A stretch of DNA of 64,000 bases from Gammaproteobacteria bacterium (GTDB lineage Bacteria; Pseudomonadota; Gammaproteobacteria; Xanthomonadales; SZUA-36): positions 62,001 through 126,000 of the forward strand of contig JAUHYP010000002.1 in assembly GCA_030426265.1 (NCBI GenBank). Direction: 5' to 3'. Positions 15,254-24,600 of the stretch are shown piece after piece. The position numbers were made by a program, and so were the translations under genes. The notes beneath the pieces are model-generated. The model made no database searches. It saw only the letters and a list, made by a program, of their open reading frames with translations, and was not told the origin of the DNA. Positions within the stretch are counted from its first letter, which is position 1; the number at the start of each line of letters is the position of its first letter.

Positions 15254-16323
15254 TGGCCTCGGCGACCCCGGACAACTGGACCGGAAGGCTCGCGGTGACG
15301 GGCATGGGCCTGGTGACGCCCGTGGGATTGCGCGCCGACGCCAGCTGCGCGGCGCTCAGGGCCGGGGTGTCCCGCCTGGCGTCGCTGCCGGGCCTGGACA
15401 TCCGGAAGGGCGAAGAAGAATACGGCCCTGTCACCGGCGCCACCGTTCCCGGCTTGACGGACGGGTTGCTCGGCGTTGAACGCCTGCTCGCCATGATGCA
15501 GCCGGCATTCGAGGAAGCCATCCGGGATGCGGGGGTCGAGGAACGGCGCCTGGGCGTCTTCCTGGGCACTTCCGGCAGCAGCCCCGCCGGCCGTGTCCTG
15601 AACTACGACGCCGACGTGCGTGACAACCTGCTGGCCTCGGTGCCGGAGGACTGTCACGTCGAGCGCGCCAAGCTCATCCAGTCCGGCCGCGCCTCGGTGC
15701 AGAAGTCCCTGCGATCCGCCGCTGCCGCCCTGGAGGCCGGCGCCGTGGACGCCGTCATCATCGGGGCGGTCGATTCCTGGGTGTCGCCACACGCCCTGCG
15801 GTGGTTGCGGCGCGAAGGCCGGCTGGCCGAGTATCCCCGGCACACCGGCGGGCTCCCGGCCGAGGCGGCGGGCTTCCTGGTGCTCGAAACCCCCGAGAGC
15901 GCGCGCGCCCGTTCCGCCCGGGTCTACGCGGACATCGTGGCTTCCGCCGGACGGCAGGAACAGAAACGGTGGGGTGAGGCCTCCAACGCCACCGCGCTGA
16001 CCCAGGCCATCCAGGCCGTGATCGGGGATGTGAAAGACCGCCACGCCGTCGTGGTGTCCGATCTCGACGGCGAGCGTTACCGCGCCATGGAGTGGGTCAT
16101 GGCCGAGCCCAAGGCCATGTGGTACTACAACACCCTCGACCACTGGAACCCCGCCGACTGCGTGGGCGACAGCGGTGCGGCCATGGGCGCCGTGATGCTG
16201 GCCTGGGCCAGCATGGCGCTGCACCGGGGTTATGCCGGGGCGCCCAACATCCTGTGCTGGGGCGCATCGAACGAGGGTGCGCGCGAAGCGGTGATGCTGA
16301 CGACGGCCGGGGGGAACGCCTGA
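15253..16323 (+). CDS. thiolase-fold (beta-ketoacyl-synthase-like) protein, likely inactive
   Basis: The 356-residue product starts like a beta-ketoacyl synthase (AVTGMGLVTPVGLRAD) and has other thiolase-fold traits (LGVFLGTSGSS, SAAAALEAGAVDAVIIGAVDSW, VGDSGAAMGAV). At the nucleophile position, where synthases carry T-A-C-A-S, it has SGRAS (144-148) with Arg146 in place of Cys, and no HGTGT-like motif is present. It is therefore probably structural. Such thiolase-like genes accompany DUF2169 and PAAR effectors in vgrG loci. Starts and stops overlap on both sides (TGATG at 15251 and 16321), so it is translated in step with its neighbours. Confidence 0.8.
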   Translation: MASATPDNWTGRLAVTGMGLVTPVGLRADASCAALRAGVSRLASLPGLDIRKGEEEYGPVTGATVPGLTDGLLGVERLLAMMQPAFEEAIRDAGVEERRLGVFLGTSGSSPAGRVLNYDADVRDNLLASVPEDCHVERAKLIQSGRASVQKSLRSAAAALEAGAVDAVIIGAVDSWVSPHALRWLRREGRLAEYPRHTGGLPAEAAGFLVLETPESARARSARVYADIVASAGRQEQKRWGEASNATALTQAIQAVIGDVKDRHAVVVSDLDGERYRAMEWVMAEPKAMWYYNTLDHWNPADCVGDSGAAMGAVMLAWASMALHRGYAGAPNILCWGASNEGAREAVMLTTAGGNA

Positions 16324-17642
16324 TGCCGTCGACCATCATCGTCAACAACATGACCACCCAGCACAAGGTGAGCATCGGGATCACGTCCTGCTTCCCGGAC
16401 GTGTGCAAGACACCGGCGCCGCCGGCGCCGAACCCCGTGCCCATTCCTTACCCGAACATCGCCATGTCCGCGATGGCCTCGTTCAAGGTGACCATGCGCG
16501 TCACGGACAACAAGCAGAAGGTCGTGGTCAAGGGCTCCGCCTACACGCTCAGCAACGGCGACCAGCCGGGCGTGGCGTTGGGCGTCGTGTCCAACAAGAT
16601 CATGGGCAAGTCCTGCATCAAGAACCAGTCCTTCGACGTCAAGTTCGAGAAGAAGGGGGTGGGCCGGCTGAAGGACCCGCACGGCAACAACAGCGGCAGC
16701 AATCCCAATGGCGTTGCGCCGATGGAAGGGCAGGCGCCGGCGATCGGCATGTCGGCGAAGGAACAGAAGGCGGCCTGCAAACATCTGAAAAACAAGCAGG
16801 TTCCAAAAGAGGACCGGGGGAAGGTCGCCGAGGAACACGGCATGCTGGCCGAGCACGCGGAATCGCTGAGCGAGCACTGCAAGGTGAGCGAAATGTCCGC
16901 GACCGTGCGGCAGGGCAACCCCGACTGCCTGGACAGGATCAGCGATGGCTTCGCTACGAAGCCCGGGGGCGGCATGGGGGACACGATCAGTGACACCGCC
17001 AATCTGCCCGAAGGCTGCCGGGGGATGGTCGGCGACTTCGACAAGAGCACGGGGACCTTCAGCGGGGTCCGTTACGGAACCGGCAAGAATGACGTGATCC
17101 CCGCCAACGAATTGCACGAAATGTCCCAGAACATGAGTCCGCAGGACTTCAACTCGGCCATGAAGGACCGAGGCGCCTGGACCGGCGACTACGACCTTCA
17201 CGACGTCTTTGACAGCGACGGTTCCCGGGTGATCGACGGGACCAAGCAGGCGGCCGGGGGCCGGGAAGCCGAGTTCCTGGGGGGCGCGAACGATGCGCTC
17301 GGCCGGACCGACGCGGATTCCCGAATGTTCCAGCATGGGCCCCAGGCCAACGTCGCGGAGCACATGGACAACAACCCGAAGAAGGCCGACAAGCTCCGCA
17401 GCGCCTTCGGCGACGAGAAATTCGCGCGGATCCAACAGCCGGATGTCCTGCGCGATCCGCCCAAGAAGATCCTGCACTTCGACCAGAACGGGGAAATGTA
17501 CGTCATCGAGAACGAGAAAGACCTCAAGGCCCTCTACGCCTGCAAGGGCGCTGCGTACCCGGACCACTGGGAGAAGAAGCCCGATTCGAAGGGCAAGGGC
17601 AAGAAAGGCGGAAAAGGCAAGAAAGGCAAAAAAGGCAGGTAA
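16323..17642 (+). CDS. DUF4150 (PAAR-like) effector with ExoY/edema-factor-like cyclase domain
   Basis: The 439-residue protein opens with a DUF4150 PAAR-like tip domain (about 1-125; FPDVCKTPAP, PVPIPYPNIAMSAMAS, NKIMGKSCI). The C-terminal half has, in order, the motifs of bacterial nucleotidyl cyclase toxins (ExoY, CyaA, edema factor): GFATK with K213 (substrate Lys), GDYDLHDVF with D289 and D291 (metal ligands, compare ADYDLF), MFQHGPQAN with H338 and N343 followed by HMDNNP (compare MFHH...HMGDNFP in ExoY), and a FDQNGEMYVIE strand near 385. The second conserved Lys of known toxins is not obvious. A Lys/Gly-rich tail closes the protein. PAAR assignment is firm; the cyclase assignment is my motif reading. 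Such toxins act in eukaryotic cells when bound by host cofactors. Confidence 0.78.
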   Translation: MPSTIIVNNMTTQHKVSIGITSCFPDVCKTPAPPAPNPVPIPYPNIAMSAMASFKVTMRVTDNKQKVVVKGSAYTLSNGDQPGVALGVVSNKIMGKSCIKNQSFDVKFEKKGVGRLKDPHGNNSGSNPNGVAPMEGQAPAIGMSAKEQKAACKHLKNKQVPKEDRGKVAEEHGMLAEHAESLSEHCKVSEMSATVRQGNPDCLDRISDGFATKPGGGMGDTISDTANLPEGCRGMVGDFDKSTGTFSGVRYGTGKNDVIPANELHEMSQNMSPQDFNSAMKDRGAWTGDYDLHDVFDSDGSRVIDGTKQAAGGREAEFLGGANDALGRTDADSRMFQHGPQANVAEHMDNNPKKADKLRSAFGDEKFARIQQPDVLRDPPKKILHFDQNGEMYVIENEKDLKALYACKGAAYPDHWEKKPDSKGKGKKGGKGKKGKKGR

Positions 17643-17712
17643 TGACCATCGGCATGCGTGTTTGTAAGGACGGATTGACCCTGTCGGGCCGGCGACTTCG
17701 GAGATACTGGAC

Positions 17713-18510
17713 ATGACGTGGACTTCCGATCGGGAAACGCTTCTCGAACATCTCAAATCCGTGCAGCAGGAGCTGAGGCCGCCGAAACGGCGCAATCACG
17801 ACATCGAGACGCTCCGTTCCCTCACCGGGCAGCTGCAACTCCTGTTCGCGGAGTTCGCGGAACGGGTCCCGCGCGTCCTGATCGGGCGGTGCCCGATTTG
17901 CGGTCATGGCCTCGAGTTTCCCATCGACCTGGAAGGCCTGGACTCGCCGTGGTGGTGGGACCTGTTTCCCCAGCCCTTCAGCGCCCCGCACGCCTGCGAG
18001 CACTTTCAGCTGTTGCTCGGGGCCGTTGACCTGCGTGGCCGCCAGCCCGTGGAAGTCGACACCTGGAGCGCGATCGTCGGGCCCGGAGCGCCCTTTATCA
18101 TCCGTCGGTTGCTCGAAATGGACGGTGTGAAGGCCGTCATCTCGCGGTTCACCCTGGGAACCGGCGACATCGCCTATCCGATCTCCTACTTCAGCGAGGC
18201 GCCCATTCCGCAGACCGATCTGCACCAGGAATGGCGCATGCAGAGCTGGATGATCAAGAACGCCGACGGTGCGCCGGTGGGCCACGAAATCGCCAACGAT
18301 CCCTGGGAATTCGACCTGGAAGAGTGGTTCGACAAGGAAAAGCTCTACTGGACCGAACCGGGCGACCAGGAAATGACCTTGAAAACGGGCCGTCCCAATC
18401 CCTTCGAGGGCGCGAGCGGCACGCGGCAGAAGCAGATCGTCGGCTCGGGGAAGGTCAAACTGTCAGGCGCGCCTGACGGCTCCGACGACGAATATTACGC
18501 GCCCTACTGA
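17713..18510 (+). CDS. unknown protein with CxxCG motif, at the immunity-gene position
   Basis: I do not recognise this 265-residue soluble protein. Residues about 1-50 are helical and charged; CPICG near residue 58 could be half of a metal site, with further Cys and His near CEHFQ; the rest is mixed, Trp/Tyr-rich and acidic (DPWEFDLEEWFD). There is no signal peptide or membrane segment. It sits 70 bases after the effector and directly before the TIGR02270 gene, the place where effector loci keep their immunity gene, so cytoplasmic immunity or chaperoning is possible but unproven. Confidence 0.6.
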   Translation: MTWTSDRETLLEHLKSVQQELRPPKRRNHDIETLRSLTGQLQLLFAEFAERVPRVLIGRCPICGHGLEFPIDLEGLDSPWWWDLFPQPFSAPHACEHFQLLLGAVDLRGRQPVEVDTWSAIVGPGAPFIIRRLLEMDGVKAVISRFTLGTGDIAYPISYFSEAPIPQTDLHQEWRMQSWMIKNADGAPVGHEIANDPWEFDLEEWFDKEKLYWTEPGDQEMTLKTGRPNPFEGASGTRQKQIVGSGKVKLSGAPDGSDDEYYAPY

Positions 18511-19785
18511 ATGGTCATGATGCTCGAGGACGTCATCGAGGAACACGCCGAGGAAGCCGCCTTCCTCTGGCAGCAGCGCGACATGGCCGTGCGCGCCCCG
18601 GACTTCGACCTGTCGGACCTGATGGAGTGGGACGAGCGCCTGGAGGCACACCTGGACGGCCTGCGCATCGCCGGCGAAGCCGGCTGGCGCATCGGCAAGG
18701 AGGTCGGCTGGGACCTGCCCGGCGAGTATTTCACCGCCATGGCCCAGGCCATCGACCAGGGCAAGCCGGCTTGGATGAAAGAGGTCATGGACGCCGCCGA
18801 GGGTGAGGCGGGCGCCACCCGGGGTGTGATTGCCGCCCTGGGCTGGGCCGGAACCGGCAAGCTGCAGGGGCTGGTCAAGAAGTTGCTGGAGACCCGCAAC
18901 CCCTACGGGCGCCAGCTCGGCATCGCCGCCTGCGCCGTGCACCGCGTGCACCCCGGCGAGGCGCTCTTCAAGGCCTTCGAATCTTCCCATGCCGGCGAAA
19001 AGGCGCGCGCCCTGAAGGCGGCCGGGGAGCTGGGCCTGTCGGACCGGGTCAAGGACCTGGAACAGCATCTCGAGAACGAGGACGAGGAAGTCCGGTTCTG
19101 GGCCGCCTGGTCCGCGGGGCTGTTCGGCAGTGCGCCGGCACAGCGCATTCTCGGCCTGTTCGCCTCGGCGGAAGGACCACGTCGCCGCCAGTCGCTGGAC
19201 CTGCTCGTGCGCCTGTTGCCCGCCGAAAAGGCGCAGGACTGGTTGCGCCAGCACCTGCGGGGACGTGAACACCTGCGTTGGGCGCTGATCGGCGCGGGGA
19301 TCCAGGGCGACCCGTTCTACCTCGAGCCGCTGTTCAAGCAGTTTTCCGACGAGGAAGTCGCCCGCGTCGCGGGCGAGGCCTTCGAGATGATCACGGGCCT
19401 CAACATCTTCGAACTGAGCCTCGAGGTGCTGGAGGACGTGCCGGCGCCGACCGAGGAAGAAACGGCGGAGTCGCTGGACGCGCTGGAGGACGAGGAGGAC
19501 GACATCCGGGAACTGGGTGAAGACACGGGCCTCGTCGTTCCCGACCCGGAAAAGATGCGCCCCTGGCTGGACGAGAACGCCCACCGCTTCGCGCCGGGCC
19601 AGCGCCTGTTGTGCGGCGAGCCGATTTCGCCGGAGCACTGCGACAAGGTTCTCAGGAGCGGGCGACAGCGCCAACGCAGGGCGGCCGCCCTGGAGACCGC
19701 CCTGGCCTCGAAGGGGTCGCCCCTGTTCGAAACCCGGGCCCCGGGCCGCCGTCAACAGGCGGCGCTGGGACAGGGAGCGCCGTGA
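18511..19785 (+). CDS. TIGR02270-family HEAT-repeat protein
   Basis: The 424-residue protein consists mostly of HEAT-type helical repeats (for example EDEEVRFWAAWSAGLFG and DEEVARVAGEAFEMITG) and matches the TIGR02270 family, whose members recur in T6SS vgrG islands without a known role. A strongly acidic stretch near residues 310-335 is followed by a basic C-terminus. The ATG touches the stop of the previous gene with no gap. The GTGA overlap at its 3' end couples it to the small membrane protein that follows. Confidence 0.82.
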   Translation: MVMMLEDVIEEHAEEAAFLWQQRDMAVRAPDFDLSDLMEWDERLEAHLDGLRIAGEAGWRIGKEVGWDLPGEYFTAMAQAIDQGKPAWMKEVMDAAEGEAGATRGVIAALGWAGTGKLQGLVKKLLETRNPYGRQLGIAACAVHRVHPGEALFKAFESSHAGEKARALKAAGELGLSDRVKDLEQHLENEDEEVRFWAAWSAGLFGSAPAQRILGLFASAEGPRRRQSLDLLVRLLPAEKAQDWLRQHLRGREHLRWALIGAGIQGDPFYLEPLFKQFSDEEVARVAGEAFEMITGLNIFELSLEVLEDVPAPTEEETAESLDALEDEEDDIRELGEDTGLVVPDPEKMRPWLDENAHRFAPGQRLLCGEPISPEHCDKVLRSGRQRQRRAAALETALASKGSPLFETRAPGRRQQAALGQGAP

Positions 19786-19958
19786 ACCTTCCCACCGCCG
19801 TCATCGTTTCCGCCGGCCTGTGCCTGCTGTCCGCTTTCTTCTGGTGGCAGGAATCGCGCAAGCAGGACGAGAAGCTGTCCCTGCGCGGCACCATTCACCG
19901 TCGGCTGACGATCCTGTTCGGAGTGCTGACGGTGTTCCTGTACTTCAGCTTCCGCTGA
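19782..19958 (+). CDS. small two-helix membrane protein (58 aa)
   Basis: A GTG start at 19782 overlaps the TGA of the TIGR02270 gene (GTGA), strong evidence that this short frame is translated. The product has two hydrophobic helices, TAVIVSAGLCLLSAFFWW and RLTILFGVLTVFLYFSF, joined by a charged 20-residue loop. It is the last gene of the vgrG operon. Function unknown; a membrane partner or immunity factor are possibilities. Its stop abuts the stop of the convergent gene (TGA/TCA at 19956-19961). Confidence 0.7.
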   Translation: MNLPTAVIVSAGLCLLSAFFWWQESRKQDEKLSLRGTIHRRLTILFGVLTVFLYFSFR

Positions 19959-21455
19959 TCAATCGCTCCATGGCCCGTGCAGGGCGGAGGCCGGCGAGGC
20001 GATGGATTGCACCCGCACGAGCCGCGCCCGGTCCTGGCTGCGGAAAGCGCCAAGCGGCATGATGCCGCGGTCCAGCGCCGCCTGCAGGCTGGTTTCGGGC
20101 ATCAGGCACTCGGTGCAGGGTTGCATGTGGACTTCGCCGTCGGCGCGGTAGCTGAAGGCGGGCAGTTCGCCGAGGTCCAGTGCGCCCACCGGGTCCATGT
20201 CCCAGCCGTCCCGCGTGAAGCATTCCAGCAGCAGTTCGCACACCCCGGGTACCGGGCCGGCCCAGGCAAAGCCGTCCGGGTCATGGGACGGCATTTCCTC
20301 GAAATCGAAGGCCCGCACCGGGTCCGTGTCCGATCCGTAGGGAAGCCGGGACAGGACGCCGGGCAGCACCAGGCCGATGTGCGTGGCGAAAGGCGCCTCG
20401 CGCAGGGTCTCCCACAGCGAGCCGGGTTCAGCGGTTCCGCGCCAGGCGCGGTGATCCCCAAGGGCGCCGGTATCGCTGGCCCCGACCAGCTCCGGCCGTG
20501 CGCCGCCGATCACACAGGCGCCCATCGCGCCGGCGAGGGCGCCCAGGGTGCCGAGCAACGCCATGTCGTCCGGGCCGTCACCGAAAGCCTGGTCGACGGC
20601 CACGAGGGAGGGCGTGCGGTCGTCCGCGGCCAGGCGGTGGCGCGCGACCAGCAGGCCATACAGGCCGCTGTCCTCGAGGTCGCCCAGGGACGTCGGCAGC
20701 GCGGCCACCAGGGCGTCGCGGCTGACATTGCAGACCCTCAGTTCCAGGGTCTCGTCGGTCTCGATGTTCTGCACCAGCCGATACAGGCTGCGCCAACGGG
20801 TTTCCAGCGCCTGGAACCCCTCATCGTGCAACACCTTGCGCAGCAGTTCGGCCAGGCCACGCTCGACGGAGTCCACCGCGGCATCCGCCCGCGGGTCGCT
20901 GTCCGGAACGATGTGCGGCGCGACGGCGGAGCGGATCAGGGCGTCCAGGCCGGCGGGCGGGCGCGGTTTCGGCGCGTCCCCGGATTCGGGACGGGCACCG
21001 CCCAGCAGGCGGGACATCATGTCTTCGCCCGACTCAGCCGGCGCCGATGCCTTCCCGGGTTCCGCGGGTTCCGGTGCCGGTGACCGCGATGCGCCCAGCA
21101 CCCGGGCCAGGGACTCCCCGGAGGTGGCGGGGTCCAGCAATTGCCGGCGCAACTGGCGCAGTTCGCCGAAGGCGGGCAGGGTGGCCAGCAACTGGTCCGG
21201 ATGGAAATCGTCCAGGTCCCGGGGTTCGAACACCATGTCCAGGCCGTCGATGTCGAGCTCGACCCGCGGCTGAAAACGTTCCCAGAGCGAGTCCAGGTTG
21301 TCGATGTCCACCTGGACCACCGGCGACTCCGCGACGTCGTAGGCCCCGGTTTCGCCGTAGTGCCCCAGCAACAGCAGGCTGAACGGCGCTTCCTCCTTTC
21401 GGGGGCTGGAACCGTTTCCGCCCATGTTGAACCCGAATTCCATTCTTCCCGGCAT
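19959..21455 (-). CDS. TssB-TssC-like sheath fusion protein
   Basis: The 498-residue protein combines a TssB-like N-terminus (FSLLLLGHYGE, VQVDIDNLDSLWERFQPRV, then HPDQLLATLPAFGELRQL) with a TssC-like region from about residue 165 (LLRKVLHDEGFQALETRWRSL, IETDETLELRVCNVS, LPGVLSRLPYGSDTDPVRAFDFEE). It lacks the TssC C-terminal sheath strand, so it is unlikely to polymerise as normal sheath; a cap or adaptor role is possible. A Pro/Ala linker joins the halves. The start at 21455 was chosen because GGGAG (21462-21466) lies 6 bases upstream; the frame is open to 21500. It is transcribed opposite to its neighbours. Confidence 0.82.
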   Translation of the reverse strand: MPGRMEFGFNMGGNGSSPRKEEAPFSLLLLGHYGETGAYDVAESPVVQVDIDNLDSLWERFQPRVELDIDGLDMVFEPRDLDDFHPDQLLATLPAFGELRQLRRQLLDPATSGESLARVLGASRSPAPEPAEPGKASAPAESGEDMMSRLLGGARPESGDAPKPRPPAGLDALIRSAVAPHIVPDSDPRADAAVDSVERGLAELLRKVLHDEGFQALETRWRSLYRLVQNIETDETLELRVCNVSRDALVAALPTSLGDLEDSGLYGLLVARHRLAADDRTPSLVAVDQAFGDGPDDMALLGTLGALAGAMGACVIGGARPELVGASDTGALGDHRAWRGTAEPGSLWETLREAPFATHIGLVLPGVLSRLPYGSDTDPVRAFDFEEMPSHDPDGFAWAGPVPGVCELLLECFTRDGWDMDPVGALDLGELPAFSYRADGEVHMQPCTECLMPETSLQAALDRGIMPLGAFRSQDRARLVRVQSIASPASALHGPWSD

Positions 21456-21563
21456 GCGCCACTCCCGTTGGTCTGTTTCCGCCCTGGCTTCCAAGAGCAT
21501 AGGCGGAGCCGCCGTGGATTGCCGCCCATGTTTCCTCGTGTCGTTTCGCGGCCCCTGAATTTG

Positions 21564-21569
21564 TATACT
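21564..21569 (+). promoter_or_regulatory. possible -10 element for the ppkA operon
   Basis: TATACT lies in an AT-richer patch about 105 bases before the kinase start. No good -35 match is seen at 16-18 bases upstream, so this is only a candidate. Confidence 0.3.
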
Positions 21570-21673
21570 TGGGGGATGAGCGGGCGCGTCCCGTGGCAGG
21601 GGGCTGGATTTTCGGTGCGCACCCCGCCGCGACGTGGGGTCGACGGTTCGTCCGCAAGGAACAGCGAGGCTGA

Positions 21674-24600
21674 ATGTCCAGCGATATCCACATACCCGGG
21701 TACGAGATTCTCGATGAGCTCGGCAAGGGCGGTATGGCCACCGTCTACCTGGGCGTGCAGACCTCGCTCGACCGCAAGGTCGCCATCAAGGTCATGCACG
21801 CGGCGCTCTCCCAGCAGAGCGAGGAGTTCAAGCAGCGATTCCTGCACGAGGGCAAGGTCCTCGCCCGCGTCAACCACCCCAACATCGTTTCCATCTACGA
21901 CATCGGCGAAGCCGAGGGCATCCTCTACATGGCCATGGAGTACGTGCCCGGTGGCACGCTCACGGACCGCCTGAAGGAAGCCAATCTCAACGTCGACGAG
22001 GTGATCCAGGTGTGCGGCCAGGTCGGCCTGGCGCTGCACACGGTGCACCTCGAGCACATCGTCCACCGTGACCTGAAGCCCTCGAACGTGCTCATGCGTG
22101 GCGGCGTGAAGCCCATGCTGACGGACTTCGGGATCGCCCGGGACACCGACGCCGATTCCGGGCTCACCCAGACCGGCCACATCGTCGGCACCATGCAGTA
22201 CATGAGCCCGGAGCAGATCCGTGGCCTGCACGTGGACCACCGCTCGGACATCTACGCCCTGGGGCTGATGTTCTATCGGCTGCTCACCGGGCGCCTGCCC
22301 TTCGTTTCGAAGAGCCACTACGATCTCTCGCGCATGCAGTGCGAGGACCCGCCGCCGCCCTTGCCCCCGGAATTGGCGGAATTCCAGCCGGTGGTCGACG
22401 TGATCCTGGCGAAGGATCCGGAGCAGCGGTTCCAGACCGCCCTGGACTTCTGCAAGGCGCTGCAGCGGCTCGAAGTCACCGACGAGGACTACCGCACGGA
22501 GCTGACCCAGGCCACGCGCATCTACGATTCCAAACGGATGCCGTTCCAGGATTTCAGCACGGGCGGCTCCGGCGGTTTTTCACACGACCACCCCAGTTCC
22601 GGCTCACAGCGTTACTCCGGCTCGCGCGGGCCGGACAGCTATCCCTCGCAGGGATCGGGCGGCTACCGCACCGGGCAGGGCAGCTATCCGTCCGAACAGG
22701 GCCCGCCCCCGAAGAAGATCGGCTGGGCCATCAAGGGGGGAATCCCCGCGCTGGTCGTGGTCGTCGCGCTGGTCGCATGGTTCGTGTTCCTGCGGGCGCC
22801 GGACCTGGGGCTGTCCCCGGACGAACAGCGGCGGGTGGACACCTACATGCGCCGGGCGGAGGGCTACTACGCCACCCTGGCGATCGACCAGCCGACGGGC
22901 GAGAACGCCGTCCACTACCTGGGGCTGGTGTTCGAGCTGTCTCCCGACTATCCGGCGGCCCGGGAACTGGCGCAGCGCATCGCGGCCGACTATGCGGTCG
23001 ACGCGGGCGACCAGCTGCGGGCGGACAACCTCGACGTGGCGCTGGAAAACATCGACAAGGGCCTCGCGCTCTCCCCCGACGATGCCGTGCTGCTCGACCT
23101 GCGTGAGCAGGTCGCCGTGGTCCAGGCCAATCGCGAGCGCCTGGCCCAGGTCGAGCAGACCCTGGAACTGGCAGGTCGCAACCTGGCCCGGGGCCGGCTG
23201 GTCGCACCGGCGGACAACAACGCCTTCGACCAGTACAAGAAGGTCCTGGAACTGGACGAGGTGAACCAGGCCGCCCTGCAGGGCCTGGCCGACATCGAAT
23301 CCGCGCTGGTCCAGCAGGTGCGCGACCTGTTCCAGGCCGGTGACATGGTCGCGGCCTCGAACCAGCTCGATGCCGTGCGGGAACGGTTTTCGGATTCGGC
23401 CGCCGTGACTGCGCTGTCGAACGACATCGCCGAACAGGTCCGGCTTGCACGGGAGCAGCAGGAAGTGCTGGACTACCTCGCGGCCGGCCAGGCCCAGCTC
23501 GCGGACGGGCGCCTGATCGAGCCCGCCGACGACAACGCGCTGGCCAGTTTCACCCAGGTGCTGACCCTGCAACCGGAAAACCAGGACGCCCTGAGCGGCC
23601 TGCAGACCATCGCCGACCTGTTCGCCGCCGATGCCGAATCGGCCTTCCAGGGCGGACGGTTCCAGGAGGCTGTGCAGCTGGCCGACAGCGGGCTGCTCGC
23701 CGCACCCGACGACCCTCGTCTCGGCGCCACGCGGCAACAGGCGCTGGGCCAGTTGGGCGCCCGGGAGCGCGAGATCCAGGACCTGCTGCAGCGCGCCCAG
23801 CAGATGGTCCAATCCGGCCAGTTCCTGCCGCCGGGTGACAACGCCCTGGACACCTTCCGCCAGGTGGAGTCCGTCGACCCGGGCAACGCCCAGGCGGCAC
23901 GCGGCCTGGGCCTGTTGCCACGCAACATCCTGGACGAGATCGAGCGGGCCAAGGTCAACGGCTTCCTGACCGAAGCCGCGTCATTGGCCGAACGCGCCCA
24001 GCAGGCCTATCCCGACGAGGCCCGGTTCGCCACGGCGCGCACCGAGCTGGACCAGTTGCTGACGCAACGCCAGCGCCAGGAGCGCCTGGACGGCATGCTG
24101 CGCAACCTGGCTTCCCTCGTCGAGCAACCGATGACCTTCGAAGTGATCGACGAGGCCGCGGCCGCCATCGCCACCCTGCGCGCCGAGTTTCCGACCGACG
24201 TCTCCCACAACCAGCAGGTGACCGGGCTGATCGCCGCCATCGAGAACCAGGCCCGGTCCATCAGCTCGGGCGACAACGAGGAGATCGGCATCGAACTGCT
24301 GAACAAGGGGCTCGAACACTTCGGCAACAATCCCCAGCTGGTCGCCACGCGGACGCAGTTGGAGACCCGGCGCACCGAGCGCATCGCCGCCGAACAGGCC
24401 CGCATCGCCGCCATGACCGGCCGCCTGGCCATCGACGCGGTGCCCTGGGGCGAGGTCGTGCGCATCGTGGATGCGTCCGGCAATGTCCAGGAATTGCCCT
24501 CGTCGACCTCTACGCCGATGCTCATCCCCCTGCTGGAAGGCGCCTACACGGTCTCGGTGCGCCAGGAACAGGGCGCCTCGCCGGTGGACCTTCCGGTCAA

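Noticed and set aside
15253-16323. Active fatty-acid or polyketide synthase gene
   Set aside because: The catalytic Cys position holds Arg146, the His motif is missing, and the context is a vgrG effector operon, not lipid synthesis.
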